DNA from: Bacteroidales bacterium UBA4293
Lineage (GTDB): Bacteria; Bacteroidota; Bacteroidia; Bacteroidales; Bacteroidaceae
Direction: 5' to 3'
DNA length: 64,000 bases
NCBI GenBank assembly: GCA_002395835.1
Contig: DGVD01000021.1
Coordinates: 1 to 64,000 of the forward strand
Shown: positions 32,867-42,494 of the stretch, piece after piece
How the letters are laid out: each line of letters begins with the position of its first letter
How positions within the stretch are numbered: position 1 is the stretch's first letter
Program-made: the position numbers and the translations under genes
The notes under the pieces: model-generated
Told to the model about the DNA's origin: nothing
Database searches by the model: none
The model's input: only the letters and a program-made list of their open reading frames with translations

Positions 32867-34399
32867 ATGGAAAAGAAATTAAAGAAATGGCAAGGCTGGG
32901 TACTCTTCGGAGGTACTATGATTGCTGTATTTCTGCTGGGACTCATCGTTTCATCGCTCATGGAACGACGCGCTGAAGTGGTTAGTGTCTTCAACAACAA
33001 GCGCACGGAGTTCACCGACTCCATCATTGCTCAGAACGAGCGGTTCAAGGCCGACTATCCTCGTGAGTACGAGACATGGTCGATGACCGAAGACACATCG
33101 TTTGTGTCAAAGTACAACTCATCGCAAGAGGTAGATGTTCTGGAAGCTCGTCCAGAGATGGTAGTGCTGTGGGCTGGCTATGCTTTCTCACGCCACTACA
33201 ACACTCCACGGGGTCACAAGCATGCCCTGGAGGACATGCGCAAGATTCTGCGTACAGGTAATCCCGGCATTGATGGCGACGGCGATATGCAGCCTGCCAC
33301 CTGCTGGACTTGCAAGGGTCCCGATGTGCCGCGTATGATGCGCGAACTTAGCGCCTCCAAGTCGGTCTTCGACCCGGCCAACTTCTATGCGAAGAAATGG
33401 AGTGAACTGGGTGCGGAAGAGGTGAACACCATTGGCTGCTCCGACTGCCACGACGCTCGCACGATGGATCTGCGTCCTGCCCGTCCTGCCCTCTACGAGG
33501 CATGGGCACAAGTGGGCAAAGACGTGCGGAAGGCCAGCCATCAGGAGATGCGTTCGCTGGTCTGTGCGCAATGCCACACGGAATACTACTTCATCAAACC
33601 CGACGATCCGAAAAACCCGGGCAAGGCCAACTATCTGGTCTTCCCGCAGCACTACGGCATGACCTGCGAGGATGCAGAGAAATGGTTCGACGAAATCGAC
33701 TTCTATGATTATATACACCCACTGTCGGGCACGAAGATTCTGAAGGCTCAACACCCTGGATACGAGATTGCCCTTCAGGGTATCCACGGCCAGCGCGGTG
33801 TGAGTTGTGCCGACTGCCACATGCCGTACAAGCAGGAAGGTGGCGTGAAATACACCGACCATCACATCATGTCGCCACTGGCCAATATAGACCGTACGTG
33901 CCAGACTTGCCACCGGCAGGATGCAGAGGTGCTGCGCCAGAATGTCTATGAGCGTCAGGAGAAGTGCAACGAGGTACGCGACCGTGCTGAGCAGGAACTG
34001 GCCCGTGCACACTTCGAGGCTAAATTCATCATCGACAATGGTGCCACAGAAGCTGAATTGAAACCTATTCAGGCTCTCCTACGCAAGAGTCAGTGGCGCT
34101 GGGACTATGCCATCGCTTCACACGGTGCTACCTTCCATGCTCCGCAAGAGGTGACGCGTCTGCTTTCACACGCCGTGGACTTTGCCCAGCAAGCCCGTCT
34201 GCTCATCGCTAAGGTAGCTGCCAAGCACGGACATATAGGCGACATCCCTGTTCCCGACTATTCCACCAAGGCAAAGGCTCAAGCTGCCATCGGTCTTGAC
34301 ATGCAAAAACTCAACAGTAAGAAGCAGCAGTTCTTAGAGACTATTGTTCCGAAATGGATTGAAGAGGCCAAGAAGAACGGCAAAATAGTAGAAATCTAG
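32867..34399 (+). CDS. nrfA: Pentahaem cytochrome c nitrite reductase NrfA
   Basis: A 510-residue protein. An N-terminal signal/anchor helix (~residues 9-29) precedes the catalytic domain. Five haem-binding sites are seen: the catalytic CWTCK, then CSDCH, CAQCH, CADCH and CQTCH. The lysine-ligated CWTCK haem is diagnostic. The enzyme reduces nitrite to ammonium with six electrons from NrfH, allowing respiration-linked nitrite detoxification in the gut. Two cytochrome c maturation genes follow. Confidence 0.97.
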   Translation: MEKKLKKWQGWVLFGGTMIAVFLLGLIVSSLMERRAEVVSVFNNKRTEFTDSIIAQNERFKADYPREYETWSMTEDTSFVSKYNSSQEVDVLEARPEMVVLWAGYAFSRHYNTPRGHKHALEDMRKILRTGNPGIDGDGDMQPATCWTCKGPDVPRMMRELSASKSVFDPANFYAKKWSELGAEEVNTIGCSDCHDARTMDLRPARPALYEAWAQVGKDVRKASHQEMRSLVCAQCHTEYYFIKPDDPKNPGKANYLVFPQHYGMTCEDAEKWFDEIDFYDYIHPLSGTKILKAQHPGYEIALQGIHGQRGVSCADCHMPYKQEGGVKYTDHHIMSPLANIDRTCQTCHRQDAEVLRQNVYERQEKCNEVRDRAEQELARAHFEAKFIIDNGATEAELKPIQALLRKSQWRWDYAIASHGATFHAPQEVTRLLSHAVDFAQQARLLIAKVAAKHGHIGDIPVPDYSTKAKAQAAIGLDMQKLNSKKQQFLETIVPKWIEEAKKNGKIVEI

Positions 34400-34445
34400 T
34401 CGGGATTTCCCTCATGAAACTGCTACAGGCGTTAAACTGTTTTAC

Positions 34446-35336
34446 ATGATGTGGAATAAACCATGGACTTTTAAGGAAGGCTTCCTCATTGGAGGAGGCC
34501 TTATCGTAGCTGGTTTGCTGCTTGAGCTGACCGTCGGCCCTGTGGTGTGGGATGCCTTTGCCTGGCCTGCCAACGGTCTGGTACTAGCGGGCTTTGTCTT
34601 CATGATTGTGGCCATGCATCTGCTGCGCCGTAAGGTCTATGCCTTCCGTTTCCTCACTACTTATCAGGCTGCCATTCCTGCCATGTGCTATGCCGTGGTG
34701 CTCACCATCGTGATGGGGCTCACCCGACAGACGGTGAACGGCTCGTGGATAAACAACATGCTGTCGTTCTGGCCCTTCGTGCTCATCTATGTCTTCATGG
34801 CTGTCATCCTGGGACTCGTGGTGCTGAAGGCCCCGTTCTCTATAAAGTCGGCCAGCAAGATGGTGGCCGGGCTCTTCCACCTGGGTCTGTTCATTACGAT
34901 GACCACTGCCACACTAGGCAATGCCGACATGCAGCGCATGAGGATGATTGTGGCTAAGGGAGAACCTGAATGGCGGGTCATGGACCAGCAAGGATACGTG
35001 AAAGAGATGCCACTGGCCATTGAACTGCAGGAGTTCATCATGGAAACCTACGACGACGGCTCGCCACGGCGTTTCGCCTCAAAGATAGAGATTCTCACGC
35101 AGGAGGGAAAGAAATACCAGGCTACCGTAGACGTGAACAAGCCTGCTGAGGTGGAAGGATGGAAGATCTATCAGTACGGCTACGACACGCAGGCCGGAGC
35201 CCAGAGCAACATCAGCATCCTGGAACTGGTGAGCGACCCGTGGCTGCCTTATGTCTACACTGGCATCTTCCTGATGCTGGGCGGTGGACTGCTGATGTTC
35301 GTCACCGGAATGAGAAGAAAGGAGGAACAGGCATGA
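34446..35336 (+). CDS. resB: ResB-like cytochrome c biogenesis protein
   Basis: A 296-residue membrane protein with four N-terminal helices in the first ~165 residues, a periplasmic domain (~170-265, with GWKIYQYGYDTQ) and a final helix (~270-290). This matches ResB/Ccs1, the system II partner that presents haem and apocytochrome. An alternative start one codon later (MWNK) is possible. Its stop overlaps the ccsA start (ATGA). It serves the haem-rich NrfHA encoded just upstream. Confidence 0.9.
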   Translation: MMWNKPWTFKEGFLIGGGLIVAGLLLELTVGPVVWDAFAWPANGLVLAGFVFMIVAMHLLRRKVYAFRFLTTYQAAIPAMCYAVVLTIVMGLTRQTVNGSWINNMLSFWPFVLIYVFMAVILGLVVLKAPFSIKSASKMVAGLFHLGLFITMTTATLGNADMQRMRMIVAKGEPEWRVMDQQGYVKEMPLAIELQEFIMETYDDGSPRRFASKIEILTQEGKKYQATVDVNKPAEVEGWKIYQYGYDTQAGAQSNISILELVSDPWLPYVYTGIFLMLGGGLLMFVTGMRRKEEQA

Positions 35337-36160
35337 GTTGGGACAGCTTCATCTATTTTTCCATGGCTGCCGTACTGCTGTGGGCCATCGGAGCCTATGC
35401 TGCCTGGCGCGACAATCACCCCTTGCCGGTGTTCAACCTCTCCTATCGCTGGCTGGCCTATGCAGCTACCCTTGCGGGACTGCTGGTGTTCTTCAGCTTC
35501 ATCATCCTGTTCTGGATATCGCTGGAGCGTCCGCCTCTGCGCACCATGGGTGAGACTCGTCTGTGGTATTCGTTCTTCCTACCCCTGGCAGGACTGATGG
35601 TCTACTCCAGGTGGAAGTATAAGTGGATACTCTCTTTCTCCACGTTACTGGCCCTGGTGTTCATCTGCGTGAACCTGTTCAAGCCGGAGATACATTCCAA
35701 GACGCTGATGCCAGCCTTGCAGAGCCCGTGGTTTGCCCCACACGTCATCGTCTATATGTTCGCCTATGCCCTGCTCGGCGCAGCCACCCTCATGGCCTTG
35801 TTCATCCTGGTGAAAGGCAAGTCGCTGCCCGATACCCGGACGGGTCGTGGAAAAGAATTTGAAATTACGGACAACCTGGTCTATATCGGCTTTGCCTTCA
35901 TGACCTTCGGTATGCTCTTCGGCGCACTCTGGGCCAAAGAGGCATGGGGACACTACTGGTCGTGGGACCCCAAGGAGACTTGGGCTGCCATCACGTGGTT
36001 CAGTTACCTGGTCTATATACACTACCGTAACATCCCCCACCACAAAGAGCGACTGGCACTCTGGATGCTCCTCATCGCCTTCGTACTCCTGCAAATGTGC
36101 TGGTGGGGCATCAACTATCTGCCTAGTGCCATCGGCAGTTCAGTACATACTTACAGCTAA
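35333..36160 (+). CDS. ccsA: CcsA/ResC-like cytochrome c assembly protein
   Basis: A 275-residue membrane protein. The start at 35333 is chosen because it overlaps the resB stop as ATGA and follows AGGAGG; the frame is open further upstream but lies within resB. The haem-handling tryptophan-rich loop WGHYWSWDPKETWAA (~residues 201-215) is intact. About eight helices. With ResB it attaches haem to CXXCH motifs (system II). It is the last gene of the nrf operon. Confidence 0.93.
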   Translation: MSWDSFIYFSMAAVLLWAIGAYAAWRDNHPLPVFNLSYRWLAYAATLAGLLVFFSFIILFWISLERPPLRTMGETRLWYSFFLPLAGLMVYSRWKYKWILSFSTLLALVFICVNLFKPEIHSKTLMPALQSPWFAPHVIVYMFAYALLGAATLMALFILVKGKSLPDTRTGRGKEFEITDNLVYIGFAFMTFGMLFGALWAKEAWGHYWSWDPKETWAAITWFSYLVYIHYRNIPHHKERLALWMLLIAFVLLQMCWWGINYLPSAIGSSVHTYS

Positions 36161-36316
36161 AGTAAACCGGGGATAAGATAAGATTTAATTATCGGACTAG
36201 TTTTTCTCCTAGCCCTGTGCAGGTTATTTTTCGCTCCCAAAAATACAAATAATTTTTGAACTTTTACTATCTTCGCCTTTGAAATAATATCTGGCTATGA
36301 TAATAAAAGAAGAACT

Positions 36317-37552
36317 ATGAGAATGTTACATCTCAAATCAGAAAAGTTTAAGAAATGGGGAAATGGGGTGCTAACCAGCCTGCTGGGTACTACCCTATCT
36401 ATTATACTGACGTTCGGTACATCGGAAATGATTGAAAACCAGAAGAAAGCAGACCTTCAGAAGGAGACTGCCATGATGGTGATTCACGATATAGATGTGT
36501 GTGTGGACAGGCTGGAGGAAATAGCTGCCCAGGAAGAGAAAATGAACGGTGCAGTGCAGTATCTTCTGGCTCATCAGGAGCAGCTGGAGGCACTTCCGAA
36601 GGATACGCTGGATCTGGCCATGGAGATGATTACCCAGTTTGACAACGACCAGGCTCTCTTCGATGATGCCAAGGAGAACATCTTCAAGAGCAGTCAGGGC
36701 ATCTGGAGTAATCTGGATAATATGACTTTCGTGGACAATATGGAAAAGTTCTACTATGAAAGAAGGTCGTTCCAGAACCAAATCCAGACGAGCCCTATGT
36801 TCAGTAAGCCCATCGGGTACAATGATTTCTGGCAAATGGTGTTCAACTCCACATCTTACGATCATTCAGTGGATTATGTGGCTATCCTTAAAGAAAAACT
36901 TAAAGAGCCTCGGACGAGGATTCATATAGACTATTCTCAAAACAGAATCAGAATGTACCGCAGATATGCGCAAAACTGGAGGGATATAAGCGACCGGAAC
37001 AAGTTCATCATGAATATATCCGACGAGGAACTGGCCGACTATATCAAGGACAGTCAGCGTAGTGGAAATGCGGTGAAGAGACGCAACTTGATAGGCATGT
37101 GGGAACGGCAGTCGCAAGGAATAGAAAAGCATTACTATGAATTCCTGCCGAATGATTCTTTCCGCATTAAGGCGGTAACCCAATATGCGAATCCGTTCTA
37201 TAATGGGGATATTCTCTGGATAGCCCGTTATGGTGGAAAATGGCAAGTCAAGGGTGACTCCCTGATTATGGAGTACGATGCAGCATCGTCGCGCATAGAG
37301 ATAGACCGGAAGAATGTAACCTACCGACCGGAGATGCGGGATTCTGTGGAGAGTTTCATCAGCCACTATTTCGACCAAGAGACGCGCACGGCACAAATGC
37401 GGCAGCAACTGAAACTTCAGCCGAAGCGCGATGCCCTGAGCGTAACCATCAATAAGGGGCAGGATAAACTGGAAGTGAAGGTGGGCAGAACCGAAGATGA
37501 AACTGTGACCCTCTACTTTAAACGCCTGAAAGACAGTGACATGCTTCAGTAA
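36317..37552 (+). CDS. Membrane-anchored hypothetical protein
   Basis: A 411-residue protein. One helix at ~15-37 (VLTSLLGTTLSIILTFGTS) follows a basic N-terminus, suggesting an anchor with the rest outside or in the cytoplasm. Residues ~50-230 are helical (coiled-coil type), and ~240-405 look like a beta-rich lipocalin-like or META-like domain (GMWERQSQGIEKHYYEFLPNDSF, GGKWQVKGDSLIMEY). The family is not recognised. It ends 14 nt before the GH127 gene, so the two may be co-transcribed, but no joint function is evident. Confidence 0.7.
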   Translation: MRMLHLKSEKFKKWGNGVLTSLLGTTLSIILTFGTSEMIENQKKADLQKETAMMVIHDIDVCVDRLEEIAAQEEKMNGAVQYLLAHQEQLEALPKDTLDLAMEMITQFDNDQALFDDAKENIFKSSQGIWSNLDNMTFVDNMEKFYYERRSFQNQIQTSPMFSKPIGYNDFWQMVFNSTSYDHSVDYVAILKEKLKEPRTRIHIDYSQNRIRMYRRYAQNWRDISDRNKFIMNISDEELADYIKDSQRSGNAVKRRNLIGMWERQSQGIEKHYYEFLPNDSFRIKAVTQYANPFYNGDILWIARYGGKWQVKGDSLIMEYDAASSRIEIDRKNVTYRPEMRDSVESFISHYFDQETRTAQMRQQLKLQPKRDALSVTINKGQDKLEVKVGRTEDETVTLYFKRLKDSDMLQ

Positions 37553-37566
37553 CTCAACTAAATATT

Positions 37567-39408
37567 ATGAGACGCTTTTATTTACTGGCCGGGGTATGTG
37601 TGGCGTTGATGAGCTGCACGGCTCCCAAGGAAGAGAGTGCTTCCTTGAAACTCATAGATGCAGTAGACTTCTCACATGTTCAGATTAAGGATGGCTTCTG
37701 GTCTCCCCGTCTGGAACGACATACTTCTGTCACCTTGCCTGTGTGCATCGATCAGATAGAGAATCAGACGGGGCGCATCAGGAACTTTGAGAATGCAGCT
37801 CGGGGAGAAGGAGAACACTCCGGCATCTTCTTCGACGACTCTGATGTTTATAAAGCCTTGGAAGGCATGGCTTATAGCCTTATCAATCACCCCGATGCCG
37901 CTCTGGAGGCGAAAGCGGATGAGTGGATAGACAAGTTTGCTGCTGCACAACAGCCCGACGGTTACCTCAACACGTATTATACGCTGACTGGCCTAGACCG
38001 ACGATGGACGAATATGGATAAGCATGAGATGTATTGTGCAGGACATCTCATAGAGGCTGCCGTGGCTTACTATCAGGCTACAGGGAAGCGGAAACTGCTA
38101 GAGGTAAGCATGGGCATGGTGGAGCACATGATGAGTGTATTCGGGCCAGGAAAGCGCCACTGGGTGCCCGGGCATGAGGAGATAGAGCTGGCCCTGGTGA
38201 AACTCTACGGGGTAACCCACGATGCACGCTATCTGGATTTTGCCGACTGGCTCCTGGGTGAGCGTGGACAGGGTTTCGGCTCCAAGGGCGATGAGGGAAC
38301 CTGGAATCCTGCTTACTATCAAGACGATAGACCTGTGCGAGAGATGACGGATATAGGCGGACATGCCGTGCGAAGCATGTATCTGTATTGCGGTATGGCC
38401 GATGTGGCTGCCTTGAAGCACGATACTACGTATATAGCTGCCCTGCACAGGCTCTGGGATGATGTGGTGCTGCGGAACATGTACATCACGGGTGGCATAG
38501 GTTCATCCAGGCACAACGAAGGCTTCACGGAGGATTATGACTTGCCTAATCTGGAAGCTTACTGCGAGACTTGCGCCTCGGTGGGTATGGTGCTGTGGAA
38601 CTGGCGTATGAACCAACTTACCGGTGACGGAAAGTACATCGATGTGCTGGAACGCTCGATGTACAATGGTGCCTTGGCTGGCATATCACTGGCTGGAGAT
38701 AGGTTCTTCTATGTCAATCCGCTGGAGTCGGCAGGAAACCATCATAGAGAGGCATGGTATGGATGTGCATGCTGCCCTAGCCAGATTTCCCGATTCCTGC
38801 CTTCCATAGGCAACTATATCTATGGCTTGTCCCGCGAGGCGTTATGGGTAAACCTCTACATTGGGAATGAGGCAGACATCCCTCTGGGAAAGGCTTCTCT
38901 GCCTGTGCAGATGCAGACAGATATGCCGTGGGGAGGCCTGGTAAAGCTGACGTTGATGAAAGATTTCGACCGTGCCATTCATCTGCGTCTGCCTTCCTGG
39001 AGCAGCAAGAATTCCGTAAGGATAAATGGTGAAGAGCAAACCTATTCCGTGCAGAATGGATATGCCGTGCTGAAACGCCATTGGAAAGCTGGCGATGTGG
39101 TGACTTTGACCTTGGATACTTCTGTGCAGGTGGTGGCAGCCCATCCCCTGGTGAAGGCCGATGAGGGGAAGCGTGCCATACAGCGTGGCCCACTAGTGTA
39201 TTGTGCAGAAGAGGTGGATAATAAGAATTACGATTCCATGCAGCTGTCAGCAACTACCACTTTCACAGGCTCCTTCAATGCTACCCTACTGGATGGCGTG
39301 GAAACCATCCAGGCTACCACTGGTGAAAACACCATCACCCTGATTCCCTACTATGCCTGGGATAACCGCGAAGCAGGTAGAATGAAAGTTTGGTTGGATT
39401 ATAAATAA
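37567..39408 (+). CDS. GH127-family beta-L-arabinofuranosidase lipoprotein
   Basis: A 613-residue protein. The signal peptide ends in LMSC (Cys ~17), a lipobox for outer-membrane anchoring. The GH127 (formerly DUF1680) fold is recognised by FEN, GIFFDDSDVYKALEG, QPDGYLNTYY and the zinc/nucleophile cluster WYGCACCPSQISRF near residues 398-412. Family members remove beta-L-arabinofuranose from plant glycans such as hydroxyproline-linked or pectic arabinans. GH43 and esterase genes further along fit a pectin/hemicellulose theme, but no SusCD pair is present here. Confidence 0.9.
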   Translation: MRRFYLLAGVCVALMSCTAPKEESASLKLIDAVDFSHVQIKDGFWSPRLERHTSVTLPVCIDQIENQTGRIRNFENAARGEGEHSGIFFDDSDVYKALEGMAYSLINHPDAALEAKADEWIDKFAAAQQPDGYLNTYYTLTGLDRRWTNMDKHEMYCAGHLIEAAVAYYQATGKRKLLEVSMGMVEHMMSVFGPGKRHWVPGHEEIELALVKLYGVTHDARYLDFADWLLGERGQGFGSKGDEGTWNPAYYQDDRPVREMTDIGGHAVRSMYLYCGMADVAALKHDTTYIAALHRLWDDVVLRNMYITGGIGSSRHNEGFTEDYDLPNLEAYCETCASVGMVLWNWRMNQLTGDGKYIDVLERSMYNGALAGISLAGDRFFYVNPLESAGNHHREAWYGCACCPSQISRFLPSIGNYIYGLSREALWVNLYIGNEADIPLGKASLPVQMQTDMPWGGLVKLTLMKDFDRAIHLRLPSWSSKNSVRINGEEQTYSVQNGYAVLKRHWKAGDVVTLTLDTSVQVVAAHPLVKADEGKRAIQRGPLVYCAEEVDNKNYDSMQLSATTTFTGSFNATLLDGVETIQATTGENTITLIPYYAWDNREAGRMKVWLDYK

Positions 39409-39440
39409 AAGAAAAACCCTTGCCGCTGGCAAGGGTTTTT
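39405..39440. terminator. Terminator between convergent GH127 and esterase genes
   Basis: AAAAACCCTTGCC and GGCAAGGGTTTTT form a stem of ~13 bp around a short centre (CGCT), followed by C and TTTTT. It is near-symmetrical with A and T runs and probably ends transcripts from both sides. Confidence 0.8.
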
Positions 39441-39450
39441 CTTTTTAGAT

Positions 39451-41073
39451 TTACTTCATAGCTTCCAAAGCCTCGGTGTCCACGTTGTTCTTCACTACGC
39501 AAACATCGTTCAGAATCATGGTAGGCTTATCTGTTTCATTGTAAGCAGGCCACTCTGGCAATGCATCGCAGTTAGGATTACCGGTGCGCATGAATGCCAG
39601 CAGCGCCTCAGACATCTTATTAGCCAGCTCACGAGGGCGCTTTCCACCACCGGAATGAGTCACCATGCGATCTGTGTTACGGAACCAGAAGCAGATATCA
39701 ATGCAGTGGAAGGCACGTGCACGACCGTTGAAGGTAGGTGGATTAAAGCCGAACCATGCCAAGTATACAGGAGCACCCTGCTTAGCCTTGATGCCGATGT
39801 TCTTAATGATACCTGTACGAGGGCTGGTAGCCATACCGATGATATCACCTGCATTAGCCTCTGGGAAGGCTTTCTGATAAGCAGCTACTACAGCTGCAGC
39901 CTTGCCTGGATAACGCTGTTCCAAGTACTTAGCTAAACCTTCATTGTCCAGTTCTTCCAGAGATTTATCGTACATGGCAGGACTGAACTCGGCCATGGTA
40001 GAGCAGTAAATCATAGGAACCTGTGCAGATGGAGCGTTAGGATCATCGAAGTAACCTTCTGCTGGGATGTGCTTGCCGTCGGCTACTGGAGCAAAACCAC
40101 CACGCATACCCTGCATGTTCTGAGTCTTGTTGAATTCCTGAGCAGCAGCGTTAGCTAGAGCCAAATAATCTCTCCAAGGCATCTGCTGCAGTTGTTCTAC
40201 CGTCTTCTTGCTAGTCTTCACGATGTACTTACCCAGCTCACGACTATAGCTCTGTGCCAATGCGTTATTAGCGTTTCCACTCAGAGCTACGCCCTTGTGT
40301 ACCAGGCCTTTCGTCTCTGGCATAGCTACCAGGGTACAAACCTTGGCACCACCACCCGACTGACCCATGATGGTTACGTTGTTAGGATCACCACCAAAGT
40401 TGGCGATATTCTTGTTCACCCACTTCAGGGCAGCTACCATATCCAGAGTACCTGCATTGCCTGAATCTTCATATTTAGCATCCACGCCAGAGAAATCGGT
40501 GAAACCGAAGGCATTCAGACGGTGGTTCACAGACACGAATACGATGTCGCCATAGCGAGCCAAGTTCTCTCCGTGATAACCATCCTGCTCAATGCCGTTT
40601 CCAGCAGCGTATCCACCACCGTGGAACCATACCATGACAGGGCGCTTCTTACCATCGGCCAGGCCCTTTGTCCACACATTCAGGAAGAGGCAATCCTCGC
40701 TCAGGTTGCTGTAGTTCCAGTGATCACGCCATACACCTGCATTATTAGCGTAGTTAGGATCGTTCTGAGGTGCACAGTAGCCGTAAACTAGAGCAGGCAC
40801 CACACCCTCCCAAGGTTCTGGTTCCTTTGGAGGCATGAAGCGGTTGGCACCTTCTGTGCTGGCACCGTAACGAACACCCAGGAAGGTATAAACATCCCTA
40901 GACATGTAGCCCTGCACCTTACCATACTGAGTTTCTGCAATGGCAATGTCATCGCCGATAAACACTTGCTGCTCATCTTCCACGGAAGTAGCAGCATTTT
41001 TCTGATTTCCTGTGCAAGCTGTGAAGCCTATCAAGGCACATGCACAAAGGAGTAAGAAAGATAGTTTTTTCAT
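39451..41073 (-). CDS. Carboxylesterase type B lipoprotein
   Basis: A 540-residue protein. The start at 41073 gives a signal peptide MKKLSFLLLCACALIGFTAC with lipobox Cys 20; the longer frame lacks this. It has an alpha/beta hydrolase of the carboxylesterase (COesterase) family, with the oxyanion segment WFHGGGYAAGNG (~residue 150), the nucleophile elbow GQSGGGAK (~235) and EDCLFLNVW. Such lipoproteins in Bacteroidetes often deacylate plant polysaccharides or aromatic esters. The substrate is unknown. The catalytic His region HSGG near the C-terminus is present. Confidence 0.85.
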   Translation of the reverse strand: MKKLSFLLLCACALIGFTACTGNQKNAATSVEDEQQVFIGDDIAIAETQYGKVQGYMSRDVYTFLGVRYGASTEGANRFMPPKEPEPWEGVVPALVYGYCAPQNDPNYANNAGVWRDHWNYSNLSEDCLFLNVWTKGLADGKKRPVMVWFHGGGYAAGNGIEQDGYHGENLARYGDIVFVSVNHRLNAFGFTDFSGVDAKYEDSGNAGTLDMVAALKWVNKNIANFGGDPNNVTIMGQSGGGAKVCTLVAMPETKGLVHKGVALSGNANNALAQSYSRELGKYIVKTSKKTVEQLQQMPWRDYLALANAAAQEFNKTQNMQGMRGGFAPVADGKHIPAEGYFDDPNAPSAQVPMIYCSTMAEFSPAMYDKSLEELDNEGLAKYLEQRYPGKAAAVVAAYQKAFPEANAGDIIGMATSPRTGIIKNIGIKAKQGAPVYLAWFGFNPPTFNGRARAFHCIDICFWFRNTDRMVTHSGGGKRPRELANKMSEALLAFMRTGNPNCDALPEWPAYNETDKPTMILNDVCVVKNNVDTEALEAMK

Positions 41074-41088
41074 AGTAGTTATATTTAA

Positions 41089-41307
41089 AAGGTTAAGGAA
41101 TTCTATTTCCAGCCTGCAACGGGTTCGCCAAAGGAACTTTACCAAAACCGTGAATGGGTGGAACGTGTGTTGCCCACCATTCACGATTGCAGCATTCCCT
41201 CTGAACTTATCCCGCGCACACCCGACGGTCAGCCTGTAAGTATGAACCTCCGTTGTGACGTAAGTAGTTACGTGGCATTTAAAGAAGAGGTGAGTCTAAT
41301 TATTTAA
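41089..41307 (+). pseudogene. Orphan coding-like fragment (C-terminal remnant)
   Basis: A plus-strand frame open from 41089 to TAA at 41305-41307 has good amino-acid sense but no suitable start. It reads FQPATGSPKELYQNREWVERVLPTIHDC by position, then SIPSELIPRTPDGQPVSMNLRCDVSSYVAFKEEV. It lies between the divergent esterase start and the guaA stop. It looks like the end of a displaced larger gene. I do not recognise the family. Confidence 0.5.
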
Positions 41308-41313
41308 GCGAGA

Positions 41314-42297
41314 TTACTCCCACTCGATGGTGCCGGTTGGTTTCGGAGTGAGGTCGTACAGCACGCGGTTCACACCAGGAACCTCAGTAATGATGCGCTT
41401 GGTGATGTGATGCAGCAGGCTGTAAGGGATTTCCTCGATGGTAGCTGTCATGGCATCGCGAGTATTCACGGCACGGATGATGACTGGCCAATCCCAACTG
41501 CGTTTGTCGTTCTTCACACCGGTAGACTTATAGTCGGGAACGATGGTGAAGTACTGCCATACCTTCCCTGCCAAGCCGTTCTTAGCAAACTCTTCGCGAA
41601 GGATGGCATCGCTCTCACGCAGCGCCTCCAGACGGTCGCGAGTGATGGCTCCTGTGCAGCGTACGCCTAGACCTGGGCCTGGGAATGGCTGACGGAATAC
41701 CATATTATCTGGCAAACCCAGCTCCTTACCTACTACACGAACTTCGTCCTTGAAGAGCAGCTTGATAGGCTCTACCAACTCAAACTGCATATCCTCTGGC
41801 AGACCACCTACGTTGTGGTGCGATTTCACTGGGCCGGACTCTACGATATCTGGATAGATGGTTCCCTGTGCCAGGAAGCTGATGCCTTCCAACTTGCGAG
41901 CCTCTTCCTCGAACACGCGGATGAACTCGGCACCGATGATCTTACGCTTCTGCTCTGGATCGGCCACACCAGCCAGCTTATCCAGGAATCGGTCTGTGGC
42001 ATCCACATAAACCAGGTTGGCATCCAGCTCGTCGCGGAAAACGCGAATCACCTGCTCGGGCTCACCCTTACGCAGCAGACCGTGGTTTACATGCACGGAA
42101 ACCAGTTGTTTCCCCACTGCCTTGATGAGCAGGGCTGCCACTACGGATGAGTCTACACCACCGGATAGTGCCAGCAGCACTTTCTTGTCTCCAATCTGAG
42201 CACGGAGCTCCTTAATCTGTTCTTCGATGAACTTCTGGGCCAATGCAGGAGTGGTAATGCGCTCCATGGTGGCCGGACGTACGTTACTTGTAGTCAT
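41314..42297 (-). CDS. guaA: Stand-alone GMP synthase ATP-pyrophosphatase
   Basis: A 327-residue protein. It has the ATPPase P-loop LALSGGVDSSVVA (~residues 42-54), HVNHGLLRKGE, GTIYPDIVESG, and a C-terminal dimerisation domain ending in the typical TPKPTGTIEWE. In most bacteria the same chain begins with a ~190-residue glutamine amidotransferase; that domain is absent here and no separate one is encoded in the window. It would make GMP from XMP using ammonia directly or with a partner elsewhere, as in archaeal GuaAb. It could be a second copy next to a full-length GuaA elsewhere. Confidence 0.85.
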   Translation of the reverse strand: MTTSNVRPATMERITTPALAQKFIEEQIKELRAQIGDKKVLLALSGGVDSSVVAALLIKAVGKQLVSVHVNHGLLRKGEPEQVIRVFRDELDANLVYVDATDRFLDKLAGVADPEQKRKIIGAEFIRVFEEEARKLEGISFLAQGTIYPDIVESGPVKSHHNVGGLPEDMQFELVEPIKLLFKDEVRVVGKELGLPDNMVFRQPFPGPGLGVRCTGAITRDRLEALRESDAILREEFAKNGLAGKVWQYFTIVPDYKSTGVKNDKRSWDWPVIIRAVNTRDAMTATIEEIPYSLLHHITKRIITEVPGVNRVLYDLTPKPTGTIEWE

Positions 42298-42440
42298 ACT
42301 GTATGTGTATAAAAATGAATGTTATAGAATATCTCTAAGAGTTTGCGCAAAGATAATAAAATTAGCGAAAATAACGACTTATTTACATAAGATATTTGAA
42401 ATCTATCCATAAAAAGAGATTGTTTTTTCCCAGAAAAAAA

Positions 42441-42471
42441 TTGCAGGGCTTAAGATTATTAGCTACTTTTG
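42441..42471 (+). promoter_or_regulatory. Promoter of the small-TM/esterase pair
   Basis: TTG (42441-42443), 20 nt, TACTTTTG (42464-42471), 23 bp before the ATG of the 65-aa gene. On the minus strand TATCTTTG (complement of 42348-42355) could serve guaA. Confidence 0.55.
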
Positions 42472-42494
42472 TAAATAAGAATGAAAAACTGGAT

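Noticed and set aside
35159..35332. Upstream extension of ccsA
   Set aside because: It overlaps the ResB coding region in another frame; the ATGA overlap with a good AGGAGG site supports the start at 35333.
41074..41184. Upstream extension of the carboxylesterase
   Set aside because: It lacks a signal peptide and overlaps the orphan fragment; the start at 41073 gives a clear lipoprotein signal.
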